From assembly GCF_014295035.1 (NCBI RefSeq), contig NZ_CP060404.1, forward strand, positions 1,902,001-1,966,000: a DNA stretch of 64,000 nt, given 5' to 3'. Every line of letters starts with the position of its first letter. The first letter of the stretch is position 1. A program made the translations under genes and the position numbers. Under the pieces are notes generated by a model. That model was not told where the DNA came from. It made no database searches and was given only the letters and a program-made list of their open reading frames with translations. Of the stretch, positions 54,582 through 64,000 are shown in pieces. This DNA comes from Streptomyces buecherae (GTDB taxonomy: Bacteria; Actinomycetota; Actinomycetes; Streptomycetales; Streptomycetaceae).

Positions 54582-55910
54582 ATGGCGGACACGGAGTCGG
54601 ACACCGAACCAGCGACCGGCCGCGGCGAGCGCCGGCTGACCACGCGCGAGGCCGCCGACCTACTCGGCGTCAAGCCCGAGACGGTGTACGCGTACGTCAG
54701 CCGGGGCCAGCTCACCAGCCGGCGCGCGCCGGGCGCGCGGGGCAGCACCTTCGACGCCGACGAGGTCGAGGCGCTGCTCCGGCGCGGACGGCGCGAGGCC
54801 GCGACGCAGTCCCAGGGGCAACCGGCCCCGGGAGACACCGTCGTACGCACCGGCATCACCCTCATCGAGCCGGACCGCCACTACTACCGCGGCGTGGACG
54901 CCACGGCGCTGGCGCGGCGGTACGGGTACGAGGAGGTGGCCGAGTGGCTGTGGACCGGGCGGCTGAGCCCCGGCGTCCGGTTCACCGCCCCGCCGGAGAC
55001 CCGCGCCGCGGCGCGCCGGGCGGTCTCGGCGCTCCCCGCGCACAGCGGCCCGATGGACGGGCTGCGGGTCGCCGCCATCGCCGCCGCGGCCGCGGACCCG
55101 CTCCGCTTCGACCTGACCGAGCGGACGGTGCTGGCCAGCGCCCGCAGCCTGATCGCCACGCTGGTGGGCGCCCTGCCCCCGGCGCCGGGGCAGCGCGTGC
55201 CGGCGGCCGACGCGCCCCACTCCGGCGAGGACGCGCCCCCCGGCGCCGACCCGCTGCCGCCGAGCATCGCCGAGCAGCTCTGGCTGCGGCTCTCGCCGCA
55301 CCCCGCCGACCCCGCCTCGCTGCGCGCGCTCCAGAGCGCGCTCGTGCTCCTCATCGACCACGACCTGGCCGCGTCCACGCTGGCCGTCCGGGTGGCGGCC
55401 TCGGCGCGGGCCCATCCGTACGCGGCCGTGTCCGCCGGGCTCGGCGCGGCGGACGGGCCGCTGCACGGCGCGGCCAGCGGGCTCACGCACCGCATGCTGG
55501 CGGAGGTCCTGGACCGTGGGAGCGCGGCGGCCGTCGTGGCGGACCAGTTGCGCGCCGGCGGCGGGGTCCCGGGGCTCGGGCACCGGCTCTACCCGGCGCA
55601 TGACCCGCGCGCACAGGCGCTCTTCGCGCTGCTCACGGAGGTGCCCGGCGCGGCGGACGCCCTGGCCGCCGCGCGGGAGGTGACGGCGACGGCCGCCCAG
55701 CGCACCGAGTCGCACGCCAACGTGGACCTCGCGCTCGCCGTGCTGACCGTCTCGGCCGGCATGCCGCCCGAGGCCGGCGAGACGCTGTTCGCGGTGGGCC
55801 GGGTGGCGGGCTGGATCGCGCACGCGCTGGAGGAGTACGCCGAACACCCCTTGCGCATGCGCCCCCGGGGCCACTACCGGGGGCCCAAGCCGCCCCAGCC
55901 GCTGCCGTAA
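54582..55910 (+). CDS. Helix-turn-helix/citrate synthase fusion protein
   Basis: Protein of 442 residues. Residues ~17-70 form a MerR/excisionase-like DNA-binding domain (LTTREAADLLGVKPETVYAY, then a wing and DADEVEALL). Residues ~90-440 are a citrate synthase domain that keeps His295 (DGPLHGAA), His334 (GLGHRLYP) and Asp382 (SHANVDLAL). The middle holds a disordered insert (~200-228). It could be an enzyme, a metabolite-sensing transcription factor or both. ATG start; divergent from the other citrate synthase gene. Confidence 0.9.
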   Translation: MADTESDTEPATGRGERRLTTREAADLLGVKPETVYAYVSRGQLTSRRAPGARGSTFDADEVEALLRRGRREAATQSQGQPAPGDTVVRTGITLIEPDRHYYRGVDATALARRYGYEEVAEWLWTGRLSPGVRFTAPPETRAAARRAVSALPAHSGPMDGLRVAAIAAAAADPLRFDLTERTVLASARSLIATLVGALPPAPGQRVPAADAPHSGEDAPPGADPLPPSIAEQLWLRLSPHPADPASLRALQSALVLLIDHDLAASTLAVRVAASARAHPYAAVSAGLGAADGPLHGAASGLTHRMLAEVLDRGSAAAVVADQLRAGGGVPGLGHRLYPAHDPRAQALFALLTEVPGAADALAAAREVTATAAQRTESHANVDLALAVLTVSAGMPPEAGETLFAVGRVAGWIAHALEEYAEHPLRMRPRGHYRGPKPPQPLP

Positions 55911-56100
55911 CGCGCGCCCTCGGGAACCGGCGCACGCGGCGCACGGCCCGCGCGGTCCGTACGCGTCACCACCCTCCCGTCCCCCACACGGCGGAACGGG
56001 CGACATCGCCCGCGCCGCGCCAACGACCGCCTGAGGCCGCCGTCATCGCTGCTCACGGAGTGAGCAGCAAAGGTCCGTCCCGCCCGGTCGCGGCCACAGC

Positions 56101-56119
56101 TCAGGTTAGGCTCGCCTGC
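56101..56119 (+). promoter_or_regulatory. Iron box (DmdR1/IdeR-type)
   Basis: TCAGGTTAGGCTCGCCTGC closely follows the actinobacterial iron-box consensus TTAGGTTAGGCTNNCCTAA. It directly abuts the GTG at 56120. The TTAGGC core could serve as the -10 element, which would make the transcript leaderless and repressed by iron-loaded DmdR1. Confidence 0.8.
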
Positions 56120-57169
56120 GTGAGCACCTGTGCGACCAGTTCGCGGGAGCTGGCCGAGCCCCTCGCGGGCACCGCCGCCACTGCCCGCACCTGGCTCCTG
56201 ATCGAGCAGACCGGCCCCTGGGGCGCCAAGGCCCTCACCGCCAGCCACCTCGACCCCGAGGTGGGCCGCGCGCTGGAGCACGCCGCGGAGGGCACCGGCG
56301 TCCGCCTCGCCCTGATCCGACGGCCCGGGCGGCACGCCGACCGCCGCCTGCCGACGCGGCAGCGGGTGATCGCGGCGCACACCCTGCCCGGCCGGTCCTG
56401 GATGCGCACGACCCAGGTCAGCGATCCGGCGGCGCTGCTCGCGCTGGACTTCGCCGCCCTGGGCGCCGGCGACGTACGGGCGCTCCCGCTGGCCACCCAG
56501 CGCCCCTTCGCGCCGTGGGCGCCCCCCAGCTCGCCTCCGGGCGCCCCCGCCGCGCCCGCGCGGTGGAGCCCGTACGAGGGCGAGCCCCTGGCCTTCGTGT
56601 GCACCAACGGCAAGCGCGACCGCTGCTGCGCCCTGCTCGGCCGCCCACTCGCCGCGGAACTGGCCGCCAGCGCCACCGACGTCTGGGAGATCACCCACAT
56701 CGGCGGCCACCGCTTCTCGCCCACCCTGCTCGTGCTGCCCTACGGGTACGCCTACGGCCGGGCCACCGCCCACTCCGTCAAGGAGGTGCTCGCCTCCGCG
56801 CGACGGGGCCGCGTCGTCGCCGACGGCGCGCGGGGCCGCTCCGCGTGGGGCCGCCCGGGTCAGGCCGCCGACCTGGCCGTACGCCGGCACACCGGGGAGG
56901 ACCGGGCCGACGCGTTGACGGTCGCCGAGGTGCTGGCCCAGCCCGCGCGCCACGCGTCGCCCGCCGCCCACGACGCGGCACCCGCGAACGGGTCCGGCTG
57001 GACCGTCACCGTCACGCACGCCGACGGGCGCGCCTGGCGGGTCCTCCTGTCCCAGTCGCCCTCCGACCCGCCCCGCCCCGAAAGCTGCGGCGCCGCCCTC
57101 GGCACCCCCGCCCGCTTCGAGGTCGTGTCCATCCACCCCCTGCCGGCCGCGCCGCCGGCCGCCGGTTGA
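56120..57169 (+). CDS. Sucrase/ferredoxin-like protein, probably iron-regulated
   Basis: Protein of 349 residues of the sucrase/ferredoxin-like family. The C-terminal thioredoxin-like part has CTNGKRDRCCALLGRPLA and HIGGHRFSPTLLVLPYG. The cysteines could hold a [2Fe-2S] cluster. Relatives occur with siderophore genes, and the iron box at the start codon supports a role in iron limitation. I chose the GTG at 56120 because the iron box would otherwise be inside the coding region; a GTG at 56060 is possible. The sucrase label is historical. Confidence 0.85.
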   Translation: MSTCATSSRELAEPLAGTAATARTWLLIEQTGPWGAKALTASHLDPEVGRALEHAAEGTGVRLALIRRPGRHADRRLPTRQRVIAAHTLPGRSWMRTTQVSDPAALLALDFAALGAGDVRALPLATQRPFAPWAPPSSPPGAPAAPARWSPYEGEPLAFVCTNGKRDRCCALLGRPLAAELAASATDVWEITHIGGHRFSPTLLVLPYGYAYGRATAHSVKEVLASARRGRVVADGARGRSAWGRPGQAADLAVRRHTGEDRADALTVAEVLAQPARHASPAAHDAAPANGSGWTVTVTHADGRAWRVLLSQSPSDPPRPESCGAALGTPARFEVVSIHPLPAAPPAAG

Positions 57170-57417
57170 CCGCCACGGCGCTCCCCCGTGCCCCGTCACC
57201 CGGCCGCTCGCTCCGCCGGGGCCGAGCGAAAACGTTCCGCTCTCTGTTCTGCTCCTTTTGCTCACGCTAGAACGGACACTCGTCACCTCTCAGAACACGG
57301 CACCGGCAGCCGCGCCCCCGTACGTTCATCCCCATGAGCGGGTCGGCGAGGGCGGTTCCACCGGTCCGGGCCAGGGTGGGCCGCGGTGGCGACGGGGGAC
57401 GGAACGGAGGCGGACGG

Positions 57418-59010
57418 ATGCGGATCGGGTGGCCCCGGCGCGTCTTCTCACAGGTGCTGCTCATGCAGTTGGCCATCGCCACCGGCGTCACGGCCCTGGC
57501 CACCGGCCTCTTCCTCGCACCGCTCAGCTCACAACTGGACGACCAGGCCATGCGCCGGGCACTGGCCATCGCGCAGACCACCGCCACCCGCCCCCACCTC
57601 GACGACGAGCTGCGGACGGGACGCCCGTCGGCACGCGGGCCGGTACAGGCCGAGGCGGAGGCGATCCGGCGCTCCACCGGAGCCGAGTACGTCGTGATCA
57701 TGGACCGTCGGGGGGTGCGCTGGTCCCACACCTCGCCGGGCGAGATCGGCAAGCGGGTCTCCACCGACCCCAGCGAGGTGCTCGCCGGGCGCGAGCTGAT
57801 GGAGATCGACCACGGCACGCTCGGCCGCTCCGCCCGCGGCAAGGTCCCGCTGCGCGACGAGCACGGCCGCATCGTCGGCGCCGTCTCCGTCGGCATCGCG
57901 TACGAGAACGTCCGGGACCGACTCCTTTCGGCCGTGCCCGGGCTGCTGGCGTACGCGGGCGGCGCCCTCGCGGTGGGCGCCGTCGCCGCCTACCTGGTGG
58001 CCCGCCGGCTCCAGCGCCGCACCCACGACCTCGCGTTCTCGGACATCTCCGCGCTGCTGGCCGAGCGCGAGGCCATGCTGCACGGCATCCGCGAGGGCGT
58101 GCTCGCCCTCGACAAGAACGGCCGGATTCGACTGGTGAACGACGAGGCGCAACGCCTGCTCGACCTCAGCCCGGGCGACACCGGACGGCCGCTGGACGAG
58201 GTGCTTCCGCTCGGCCGTACGACGGATGTCCTCGCCGGCCGCGTCACCGGCGCCGACCTGCTCACCGTCAGCAACGGGCGGGTGCTCGTCGCCAACCGCA
58301 TGCCCACCGACGACGGCGGCGCCGTCGCCACCCTCCGCGACCGCACCGAACTCGAACGGCTCGGCCGCGAGCTGGACGGCACCCGCGGCCTGATCGACGC
58401 CCTGCGCGCCCAGGACCACGAACACGCCAACCGGCTCCACACCCTCCTCGGACTGCTGGAACTCGGGTTGTACGAGGAGGCGGCCGAGTTCATCACCGAG
58501 GCCGTCGGCGTGCACCGGGCCACGGCCGAACAGGTCACCGAGCGCGTCCACGACGCGCTGCTGGCCGCCCTGCTGGTCGGCAAGGCCACCGTCGCCACCG
58601 AGCGTGGCGTCTCGCTGCGCGTCTCCCCGGACACCTGGCTGCCGGACCGGGTGGTGGACCCGCCGGGGCTGGTCACCATCGTGGGCAACCTGGTCGACAA
58701 CGCGCTCGACGCGGCACCCGGCGCGGTGGACCCCTGGGTGGAGATCGAGCTGTGCGCGGAGGGCGACACAATCCTGGTCCGCGTCACCGACTCCGGCCCC
58801 GGCATCCCCGCCGACCAGCGCGAACTGGTCTTCACCGAAGGCTGGTCCACCAAGACGCCACCGGCCCACGGCAAGCGTGGCATCGGGCTGGCTCTCGTGC
58901 GCCGGCTCGCCGAGCGCCAGGGCGGCAGCGCACGCGTGAGCGCCCCGGCCGCCGGCGGCGCCGAGTTCACCATCATCCTGCCGGACGCACTCACCGAGGA
59001 GCCTCGATGA
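57418..59010 (+). CDS. Sensor histidine kinase, CitA/DcuS family
   Basis: Sensor kinase of 530 residues: membrane helix (~12-32), an extracytoplasmic PAS-like domain (~35-175, IRRSTGAEYVVIMDRRGVRWSH shortened to YVVIMDRRGVRWSH, and VGAVSVGIAYE), second helix (~185-205), a cytoplasmic PAS domain, the phospho-acceptor in RAQDHEHANRLHTLLGLL, and a HATPase (NLVDNALDAAP, DSGPGIP). The family detects citrate or C4-dicarboxylates. ATG with GGAGG upstream; overlaps the regulator gene by ATGA. Confidence 0.92.
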   Translation: MRIGWPRRVFSQVLLMQLAIATGVTALATGLFLAPLSSQLDDQAMRRALAIAQTTATRPHLDDELRTGRPSARGPVQAEAEAIRRSTGAEYVVIMDRRGVRWSHTSPGEIGKRVSTDPSEVLAGRELMEIDHGTLGRSARGKVPLRDEHGRIVGAVSVGIAYENVRDRLLSAVPGLLAYAGGALAVGAVAAYLVARRLQRRTHDLAFSDISALLAEREAMLHGIREGVLALDKNGRIRLVNDEAQRLLDLSPGDTGRPLDEVLPLGRTTDVLAGRVTGADLLTVSNGRVLVANRMPTDDGGAVATLRDRTELERLGRELDGTRGLIDALRAQDHEHANRLHTLLGLLELGLYEEAAEFITEAVGVHRATAEQVTERVHDALLAALLVGKATVATERGVSLRVSPDTWLPDRVVDPPGLVTIVGNLVDNALDAAPGAVDPWVEIELCAEGDTILVRVTDSGPGIPADQRELVFTEGWSTKTPPAHGKRGIGLALVRRLAERQGGSARVSAPAAGGAEFTIILPDALTEEPR

Positions 59011-59687
59011 TCGACGTACTGGTCGTGGACGACGACGTCCGGGTGGCCGACATCAACGCTGCGTACGTCACGAAGACACCGGGCTTCACCGTCGTCGGGC
59101 GCGCCCACACGGCCGCCGAGGCCCTGGCCTGCCTCGAACGCACCCATGTGGACCTGGTGCTGCTGGACCACTACCTACCGGACGAGACCGGCCTCGCCCT
59201 CGTGGCCCGACTGCGCCAACTCGGCCACCACACCGACGTGATCATGGTGACGGCCGCACGCGACATCGCCACCGTCCAGGCCGCGATGCGCCACGGCGCC
59301 CTGCAGTACCTCGTGAAGCCCTTCACCTTCGCCGGGCTGCGCGCCAAGCTCGACGGCTACGCCGCGCTGCGCCGCGCGCTGGCCACCGACGAGGAGGCCG
59401 GCCAGGACCAGGTCGACCGCATCTTCGGCGCCCTCGGCGGCGCGTCGGCCGGCCCCCCGGCACTGCCCAAGGGCCACTCCCCGCTGACCGCGGACCTCGT
59501 ACGCCAGGTCCTGCGCGGCGCCGACGGCCCGCTGTCCGCCCAGGAGGTCGCCGACCGCTCGCAGCTCAGCAGACAGACGGCCCAGCGGTACCTGAAGCTC
59601 CTTGAGCGCGCCGGCCGCGTACGCCTGAGCCTGCGCTACGGCGAAACCGGCCGCCCCGAACACCGCTACCTCTGGCGCGCCCCCTGA
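59007..59687 (+). CDS. Response regulator, CitB/DcuR family
   Basis: Regulator of 226 residues paired with the preceding kinase. Receiver motifs are VVDDDVRV, the phospho-acceptor in LVLLDHYLPD and the Lys in YLVKPF. The C-terminal DNA-binding domain has LSAQEVADRSQLSRQTAQRYLKLLERAG, typical of CitB-type regulators. Targets unknown; no transporter gene lies in the immediate vicinity. Confidence 0.93.
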   Translation: MIDVLVVDDDVRVADINAAYVTKTPGFTVVGRAHTAAEALACLERTHVDLVLLDHYLPDETGLALVARLRQLGHHTDVIMVTAARDIATVQAAMRHGALQYLVKPFTFAGLRAKLDGYAALRRALATDEEAGQDQVDRIFGALGGASAGPPALPKGHSPLTADLVRQVLRGADGPLSAQEVADRSQLSRQTAQRYLKLLERAGRVRLSLRYGETGRPEHRYLWRAP

Positions 59688-59966
59688 CCAACCCCAGCTC
59701 CCCGCCACTCCCCCACCCGGGCTCCGGCCATCCAGGCGCCCCGCCGCGCACCCCGTACGCCCCCTGGCCGGCGCTGAGCCGCCTCACCAGGCCCTCCGGG
59801 GCCTCCGCCGCGTAAGGCCCCCGACACGGACCCGCCGACGCCCTGGACGGCCGTAGAGCGCCGCCACGGCGCCAGCGAGCCGGCGTGCGGGCGCCCGCGC
59901 GCCACCGAACCCCTCGGGGCACGCGTCGGGTCCCCGGCCTCGCGCCCCCCTCCGGGCGCCTACCGG

Positions 59967-62087
<2,121 letters not shown>

Positions 62088-62518
62088 GCGGTTCGCTCCT
62101 CGCTGAATTTCGACTGGCCCTCGGCCGGGCTCACGGGTGGGCTGGGCGCCGTCAGAAGCGTACAGATGCCTGGTAGAGCCTTTGTGCCGCCACCCGTGAG
62201 AACGCCCATGCTAATCGAGAGTCGCTCGTACGTTCGATCCCTCGATGGGGTGACGCGTACATCACGTTCCCAAGGAGGCATGAACCATTTAGGCTCCGGG
62301 CACGTCCTGATGAACAACCCGGCAACCCAGCCGGCGGGACAAGACCGACAAGCGACGTGAAACCGTAAGCCAGCGAAATACGGCTCATTCGCCGCCAACC
62401 GGCACCATCCAGCCGACTTGGAAAGAAATTTCAAGGGAAAGCCACGAACGGGAACGTTTTCGGCCTGGTTGGATGTTGACCCTGGTACGACAGCTCGTCG
62501 AGCTAGAGAAGAGGCGAC
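62088..62518. other. Intergenic region between parE and the zinc-ribbon gene
   Basis: About 430 bases, less GC-rich than average at 62200-62470, holding divergent promoters. No gene was accepted. A candidate ECF-type promoter for the rightward gene lies at 62450-62477. Confidence 0.5.
62450..62477 (+). promoter_or_regulatory. Candidate ECF sigma promoter
   Basis: GGGAAC (62450-62455) and GTT (62475-62477) are 19 bases apart, resembling the GGAA(T/C)-N-GTT promoters of Streptomyces ECF sigma factors. It would give a leader of roughly 35 bases before the GTG at 62519. TTGACC at 62476-62481 is a competing -35 candidate. Confidence 0.35.
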
Positions 62519-62743
62519 GTGACTACTGTTCTGACCCCCGCGAGCCCGCTGACGGCCGCTGACCGCTGCGATCGTTGCGGCGCCCAGGCATATCTGCGCG
62601 TCGTGCTGACAAGTGGTGGCGAACTGCTCTTCTGCGCCCACCACGGGCGCAAGTTCGAGCCAGAACTCAAGAAGATCGCCGCGGAAATACAGGACGAGAC
62701 CGAGCGGCTCACCGCTGCCCCGGCATCCGCGTCCACTGACTGA
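62519..62743 (+). CDS. Small zinc-ribbon-like protein (DUF7455)
   Basis: Protein of 74 residues from a GTG with GAAGAGG upstream. Cys pairs CDRCG and CAHHGRKF could bind one zinc, and the C-terminal third is a charged helix (KIAAEIQDETERL). It is widely conserved in actinobacteria near the principal sigma factor gene. Function unknown. Confidence 0.9.
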   Translation: MTTVLTPASPLTAADRCDRCGAQAYLRVVLTSGGELLFCAHHGRKFEPELKKIAAEIQDETERLTAAPASASTD

Positions 62744-62796
62744 GGAACGCTGCCACATCGCATCCACGACGAGCGAGGACCGGCCTGGCCGGCGAC

Positions 62797-62830
62797 GGGC
62801 GGTCGCCCCCGCAGCGCGGGGGGACCGCCC
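62797..62830 (+). terminator. Terminator of the zinc-ribbon gene
   Basis: A 15-16 base GC-rich stem (62797-62812 with 62816-62830, one bulge) followed by the pyrimidine-rich TCCTCGTCTCTCCCTC. Confidence 0.75.
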
Positions 62831-62866
62831 TCCTCGTCTCTCCCTCGGTATCTCCGCGGCCCGTGA

Positions 62867-63685
62867 CTACCCGTGTCGCTCCACCAGCGGAGCCACGGCC
62901 GAGATCCGCGTATACACCCCCGGGCTGCCTGGTTGGGCGCAACCGCTCCCCCAGGAGACCAGCCCCACCAACCGTCCCCTCGCCACGAGCGGGCCGCCGC
63001 TGTCCCCCTGACACGCGTCCCGCCCACCGCTCGGGTCGCCGGCGCACACCATCGACTGCGCCACGAAGGTGCCCTCGCTGGTTCCTGGGTACGCCTCCTC
63101 GCAGCGCTTGTCATCGAGCATCTTCACCTCGGACGCCATGAGCTGCGAGGAGTAGTTGCCCGTACCCGTGGTGTCGCCCCAGCCGTAGACCTTCGCGGCC
63201 GTGCCCGGTCGATAGGCGGCGTCGCCCTCTTTCGCCATCGGAATCACCCGCTCCACGGGCTGCTCCCGTTCGAGCGTGAGCACGGCCACGTCCCCCGCGT
63301 TCGTCGCCGGATCGAAGTCCGGGTTGACCCACACGCGTCGCAGCGGGACCTCTTCGCCCAGGCCGCTCCCCAGGTCGCCACGGCCCACGATGGCCCGCAG
63401 GTCACCGACCGCGCCACGGTCCACGCCCAGCACCTCGCGACTCATACAGTGAGCCGCCGTGATCACCGTGGTCCGGGAGACGAGCACCCCACCGCAGAAC
63501 TGGCCGGAGCGTGCCTCACCGAACCGGTCGCGGCTGCCCAGCGCGACGGCCCACGGCGCGTCCGCGGCCTGCACCGGCTGGCCCCCGATGACGACCCCGT
63601 CCGCAGCCGCCGCCCCCGACAGGGCCGGGACGGTCACGAGCGCCGCGAGCAGAGAAGTGGACAGCGAAGAGAGCGGGGTACGCAT
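62867..63685 (-). CDS. Secreted trypsin-like serine protease
   Basis: S1-family protease of 272 residues. A signal peptide ends near residue 28 (GAAAADG) and the mature enzyme likely begins around VVIGGQ. Catalytic triad: His79 in ITAAHC, Asp132 in NAGDVAVLTL and Ser229 in CQGDSGGP. Asp223, six residues before the serine, predicts trypsin-like cleavage after Arg or Lys. Cys pairs suit three disulfides. ATG with AGGAGG upstream. Confidence 0.94.
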   Translation of the reverse strand: MRTPLSSLSTSLLAALVTVPALSGAAAADGVVIGGQPVQAADAPWAVALGSRDRFGEARSGQFCGGVLVSRTTVITAAHCMSREVLGVDRGAVGDLRAIVGRGDLGSGLGEEVPLRRVWVNPDFDPATNAGDVAVLTLEREQPVERVIPMAKEGDAAYRPGTAAKVYGWGDTTGTGNYSSQLMASEVKMLDDKRCEEAYPGTSEGTFVAQSMVCAGDPSGGRDACQGDSGGPLVARGRLVGLVSWGSGCAQPGSPGVYTRISAVAPLVERHG

Positions 63686-63762
63686 GCGGGCCTCCTGACC
63701 AAGCGGAGTGAGCTGTGCGCTCAGCGTCACCCAGACGGGCGCGCCCCGCATCCGGACAGCGA

Positions 63763-63797
63763 GCGGGCCGGGCCCTCCCGAGGAGGACCCGGCCCGC
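63763..63797. terminator. Terminator downstream of hrdB
   Basis: A 16-base stem (63763-63778 with 63782-63797, one mismatch or wobble) and a three-base loop, 25 bases beyond the sigma factor stop on the minus strand. Confidence 0.8.
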
Positions 63798-63821
63798 AAA
63801 CGCGCAGCGTACGGCCGCCGA

Positions 63822-64000
63822 TCAGTCCAGGTAGTCGCGCAGCACCTGGGAGCGAGACGGGTGACGTAGCTTCGACATGGTCTTCGACTCGATCTGACGG
63901 ATGCGCTCACGCGTCACCCCGTAGACCTTGCCGATCTCGTCCAGCGTCTTCGGCTGGCCGTCCGTGAGGCCGAAGCGCATGGAGACCACGCCGGCCTCTC
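63822..64000 (-). CDS. hrdB: Principal RNA polymerase sigma factor HrdB (C-terminal part only)
   Basis: The last 58-59 residues of a sigma-70 factor; the 5' part lies beyond base 64000. The visible part is region 4.2 ([27 protein letters not shown], given here as [19 protein letters not shown]) ending [17 protein letters not shown], the -35 recognition helix and C-terminus of the essential housekeeping sigma factor of Streptomyces. HrdB is preferred over HrdA, C or D because of the exact ending and the parE neighbourhood. Confidence 0.92.
   Translation of the reverse strand, partial: EAGVVSMRFGLTDGQPKTLDEIGKVYGVTRERIRQIESKTMSKLRHPSRSQVLRDYLD

Overview
The window is about 72% GC, its genes prefer G or C at third codon positions, and they are tightly packed with GTG and a few TTG starts. 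The families present (a conservon, SepH, CutRS, DUF3710/3093/3159/4193/5998, HrdB at the right edge, a c-di-AMP riboswitch before a cell-wall hydrolase) point to Streptomyces or a close relative. The order hrdB - parE - parC - M23 hydrolase - ptsH - sepH - hemH - cutRS - dut looks like the core of a Streptomyces chromosome, not a mobile island. No insertion sequence, prophage, CRISPR array, rRNA or tRNA was seen.

Layout, left to right. 1-5.4 kb: a minus-strand conservon (cvnA-B-C-D) ending in two cytochrome P450 genes, a CYP157-like one without the normal ExxR arginine and a CYP154-like one cut by the window edge. 5.9-7.4 kb: two TrkA potassium-channel regulatory proteins. 7.7-8.8 kb: a VOC protein, a truncated hydrolase remnant and an AraC regulator with an apparent 3' frameshift. 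8.9-20.3 kb: DUF3159 and OB-fold proteins, then the potassium system KdpE/KdpD and KdpF-A-B-C, split by an aminoglycoside 2'-N-acetyltransferase and an orphan ABC ATPase. An unannotated 27-residue membrane peptide precedes kdpF. 20.5-27.1 kb: DUF3710, dUTPase, thioesterase, DUF3093, DUF4193 and the CutR/CutS two-component system.

27.2-32 kb: inositol monophosphatase, ferrochelatase, an MFS transporter and an FAD-linked oxidase. 32.2-44.4 kb: a repeat-containing single-pass membrane protein, SepH, a sulfurtransferase, a two-domain VOC protein, thymidine kinase, a phosphodiesterase, DUF5998, a GNAT/acyl-CoA-synthetase fusion and HPr. 44.6-51.8 kb: an M23 peptidase under a c-di-AMP riboswitch, a pair of M16 peptidases and topoisomerase IV subunit A. 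52-59.7 kb: a CobW-type GTPase, two divergent citrate-synthase-family genes (one fused to a DNA-binding domain), an iron-box-controlled sucrase/ferredoxin-like gene and a CitA/CitB-type two-component system. 60-64 kb: ParE, a small zinc-ribbon protein, a secreted trypsin-like protease and the 3' end of the principal sigma factor gene.

Two themes tie genes together. The first is potassium and osmotic homeostasis: TrkA x2 and Kdp here, plus a c-di-AMP riboswitch, c-di-AMP being the second messenger that governs potassium in many Gram-positive bacteria. The second is a possible carboxylate-sensing neighbourhood at 53-60 kb, where a helix-turn-helix/citrate-synthase fusion faces a second citrate synthase across an AT-rich intergenic region full of TTGATT motifs. 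I regard that arrangement, the kdpF-leading micropeptide and the iron-box gene as the best candidates for under-described biology.
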